A stretch of DNA of 64,000 nucleotides from Pseudoalteromonas sp. H105. Its GTDB lineage: Bacteria; Pseudomonadota; Gammaproteobacteria; Enterobacterales; Alteromonadaceae. A model generated the notes under the pieces. That model was not told where the DNA came from. It worked only from the letters and a program-made list of their open reading frames with translations, and ran no database searches. The DNA lies in contig NZ_LOFH01000002.1 of the NCBI RefSeq assembly GCF_001469215.1, positions 496,001 through 560,000 on the forward strand, written 5' to 3'. The stretch's first letter is position 1. Each line of letters opens with the position of its first letter. Below, one piece after another: positions 62,105 through 64,000 of this stretch. The position numbers were made by a program, and so were the translations under genes.

Positions 62105-64000
62105 ATGACAACACTTCGTATTAGTACCATCGCAATGGCGGTTGGTTTCGCCGTTAGTGCCTCTCCTTTAATAGCTCAAGAGCAGCCGGTTCAAGCTGAT
62201 AAAAATATAGAACAAATCTCCGTATTAGGATCTCGAGTATCAAATCGCACGGTTACCGAGTCATCTTCACCTATTGATTTAATCGATGCAGATACCTTAA
62301 ATAAAGGAGGGTTCACAGAGCTGGGTCAAAGTTTACAAGCAACCGCGCCTTCTTTTAACTTTTCACGTACACAGGTATCGGACGGATCCGATTTATTTCG
62401 TCCTGCGACTCTTCGTGGTTTACAGCCAGATCAAACACTCGTTTTAGTCAATGGAAAACGTCGCCATAATCAATCAATTTTTGGTTTAGTGGGTACCGTG
62501 GGAGCGGGTGCCGCGGGCACAGATATGAATGCTATTCCACTGTCAGCCTTAAATGGAGTGGAAGTTTTACGTGATGGTGCAGCCGCTCAATACGGGTCAG
62601 ACGCCATTGCCGGGGTCATAAACTTATCATTAAATAATTCCACGGGTATTACCACAGGTTATGTACAAATGGGCAGTACCAAAGAGGGTGATGGTGATAC
62701 GTTATCTATTGGTTTAAACCGTGGTTTTGATATTTCAGATGCCGGCGGTTTTATCAATTTCTCTGCTGAATACCGTGATGCTGACGGCACTAACCGCGCG
62801 CAACGTGATAGTGGTGGGTCATTAGATGTGCCATCTGGTACGTTATCTGAAGAAGTGCGCTGGGGACAAGGGAACGCAAATAGCGAATTCACATCGTTGT
62901 TTTATAACATGGCGTTGCCAATGGGCGATGTTGAACTTTATTCATTTGGTGGCTACTCCGAACGCACTGCGTTGGGTAATGGCTTTTACCGAAATTTTGA
63001 TGCCGCATCTAAAAACGTCACCCAAGTATACAGTGATGGCTTTTTACCGCGTATTTACAATGAAGCGCAGGATATCTCCGTTGCATTAGGCGTCAAAGGT
63101 GACGTAAACACAGATTGGAATTACGATGTGTCGGCGGTCTATGGTGAAAACCAATACGATTTTACATCACGTAACACATTAAATGCCTCTTACGCAGCTG
63201 AATACCTATTTAATAATCCCAGTGCAAGTGATGCTGATATCGCTGCCAATGCAGGGCCAACTGGCGGCTACTCCGGTGGGTTTAGATTTGATCAAACCAC
63301 GTTTAATGCCGATCTTAATGGCATCATTGATATCGGCACAAGCGAGCCGATATATTTAGCTGTAGGCGCAGAGTACCGCAAAGAAAACTACCAAATAGTG
63401 CCAGGGGCTGAAGCATCTTATGCGTGTGGATTAGCAAACATGGATACCTCTTACCCCGCGGTAAACGACGTAAGCCAATTTGCAGAATGTGGTTTTCAAG
63501 CTTACAACGGGCTTCGTCCAGAGGCATCAAATAAGCAAGGGCGTAACAGTTATGCCATTTATATTGATGCAGAAACCATGCTGACAGACGCATGGAACAT
63601 CAGTGCTGCGTTACGTTATGAAGACTTTTCAGATGCGGGAGATGACGTAATTGGTAAGCTGGCATCTCGTTATGAATTTTCTGATGACTTTGCAATACGC
63701 GGTGCCGTTTCAACGGGGTTTAGAGCGCCTTCGCTTCAGCAAAGTGCCTACACAGCCTATACCACTAATTTAGGGGCTGGTGGCGTACTTGAGCAATCGT
63801 TTATTGCTACCGCAGGTTCTGAATTCCCTTCAGCTTTAGGGGTTGAGAGTTTAGCGTTAGAAAGCTCAGAAAATATCAGCTTTGGCTTTGTTTACGATGT
63901 CAGCAGTGAGTTGTCATTAACGGTTGATTTTTATCATACCGCCATCGAAGACCGTATTACGCTAGGAAGCTTTTTATCAGCCAGCGACGTAGCCTTTAGC
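62105..64000 (+). CDS. TonB-dependent receptor, cut by window edge
   Basis: The first 632 codons of a TonB-dependent outer-membrane receptor; the frame stays open to the last base and the gene continues. It has a signal peptide (MTTLRISTIAMAVGFAVSASPLIA-QE), a TonB-box-like E-Q-I-S-V-L-G-S-R, and a plug with L-G-Q-S-L-Q-A-T-A-P-S-F-N-F, R-G-L-Q-P-D-Q-T-L-V-L-V-N-G-K-R-R-H and V-L-R-D-G-A-A-A-Q-Y-G-S-D-A-I-A-G-V-I-N. The L-V-N-G-K-R-R-H and Y-G-S-D-A-I marks are typical of the large marine receptors that take up organic substrates rather than of siderophore receptors. The ligand is unknown and no polysaccharide locus is visible in the window. Confidence 0.92.
   Translation, partial: MTTLRISTIAMAVGFAVSASPLIAQEQPVQADKNIEQISVLGSRVSNRTVTESSSPIDLIDADTLNKGGFTELGQSLQATAPSFNFSRTQVSDGSDLFRPATLRGLQPDQTLVLVNGKRRHNQSIFGLVGTVGAGAAGTDMNAIPLSALNGVEVLRDGAAAQYGSDAIAGVINLSLNNSTGITTGYVQMGSTKEGDGDTLSIGLNRGFDISDAGGFINFSAEYRDADGTNRAQRDSGGSLDVPSGTLSEEVRWGQGNANSEFTSLFYNMALPMGDVELYSFGGYSERTALGNGFYRNFDAASKNVTQVYSDGFLPRIYNEAQDISVALGVKGDVNTDWNYDVSAVYGENQYDFTSRNTLNASYAAEYLFNNPSASDADIAANAGPTGGYSGGFRFDQTTFNADLNGIIDIGTSEPIYLAVGAEYRKENYQIVPGAEASYACGLANMDTSYPAVNDVSQFAECGFQAYNGLRPEASNKQGRNSYAIYIDAETMLTDAWNISAALRYEDFSDAGDDVIGKLASRYEFSDDFAIRGAVSTGFRAPSLQQSAYTAYTTNLGAGGVLEQSFIATAGSEFPSALGVESLALESSENISFGFVYDVSSELSLTVDFYHTAIEDRITLGSFLSASDVAFS

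Overview
The window reads as chromosomal DNA of a marine gammaproteobacterium of the order Alteromonadales, most likely Pseudoalteromonas or a close relative. This is inferred from gene families and moderate-low G+C content; no rRNA or tRNA gene is present to confirm it. Most of the 64 kb is ordinary core and accessory chromosome, densely packed with genes on both strands. No integrase, transposase, CRISPR array, toxin-antitoxin pair or prophage was recognised.

Layout. 1-3 kb: sbcC (cut by the window edge) and sbcD, preceded by two paralogous small membrane proteins. 3.4-8.1 kb: secreted M1 metallopeptidase with a small partner, a HAD phosphatase and a YeeN-type YebC-family protein. 8.4-12.5 kb: the glyoxylate shunt as a divergent pair, glcB and aceA. 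13-21 kb: secreted S9 peptidase, VOC protein, NodB-type deacetylase, WD40 lipoprotein, then a minus-strand operon of a NagZ-like GH3 enzyme, a DUF1445 protein and pxpA. 21.5-29 kb: diguanylate cyclase, cold-shock protein, M3 lipoprotein peptidase with an EEP-fold lipoprotein, and two convergent periplasmic binding proteins. 29-33 kb: nucleoside salvage, udk-nupC divergent from deoB-deoD. 33-39 kb: a bitopic acidic protein, dgt, a decayed ENPP-type phosphodiesterase and benE. 39-47.4 kb: a putatively Fur-controlled operon (ABC ATPase, TonB-dependent receptor, two DUF3526 permeases) next to a second ABC-2 system. 47.6-57.6 kb: a split spermidine-synthase-like pair, VOC protein, Fe-S type uracil-DNA glycosylase, PhyH dioxygenase, a very large SNF2 protein, arfB and hemH. 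58-61 kb: a nitric-oxide sensing cassette (H-NOX, histidine kinase and a divergent response regulator with a degenerate HD-GYP domain). 61-64 kb: a UPF0149 protein and a TonB-dependent receptor cut by the window edge.

The most interesting non-genic signal is a set of palindromic dispersed repeats. Three families with different terminal inverted repeats (family A, 265 bp, three copies; family B, 205 bp; family C, 171 bp) all carry the same asymmetric internal pair of boxes, CAAGGCR and AACGCAG, 46-47 bp apart and enclosing a stem-loop. One family A copy sits in the 3' part of the ENPP pseudogene, and the family C copy supplies the stop codon of its neighbour. A 17-bp interrupted palindrome, TGTAAAGGGGGTTTACA, occurs exactly three times plus two near matches. 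A third repeat class built on TTTTTACTAAC forms a cluster at 12.6-12.9 kb.

The H-NOX cassette matches the published Hno nitric-oxide/cyclic-di-GMP circuit in part: kinase and degenerate HD-GYP arm are present, the EAL and HTH arms are not in this window. All functions are read from sequence motifs and recalled family knowledge; no database search was possible.
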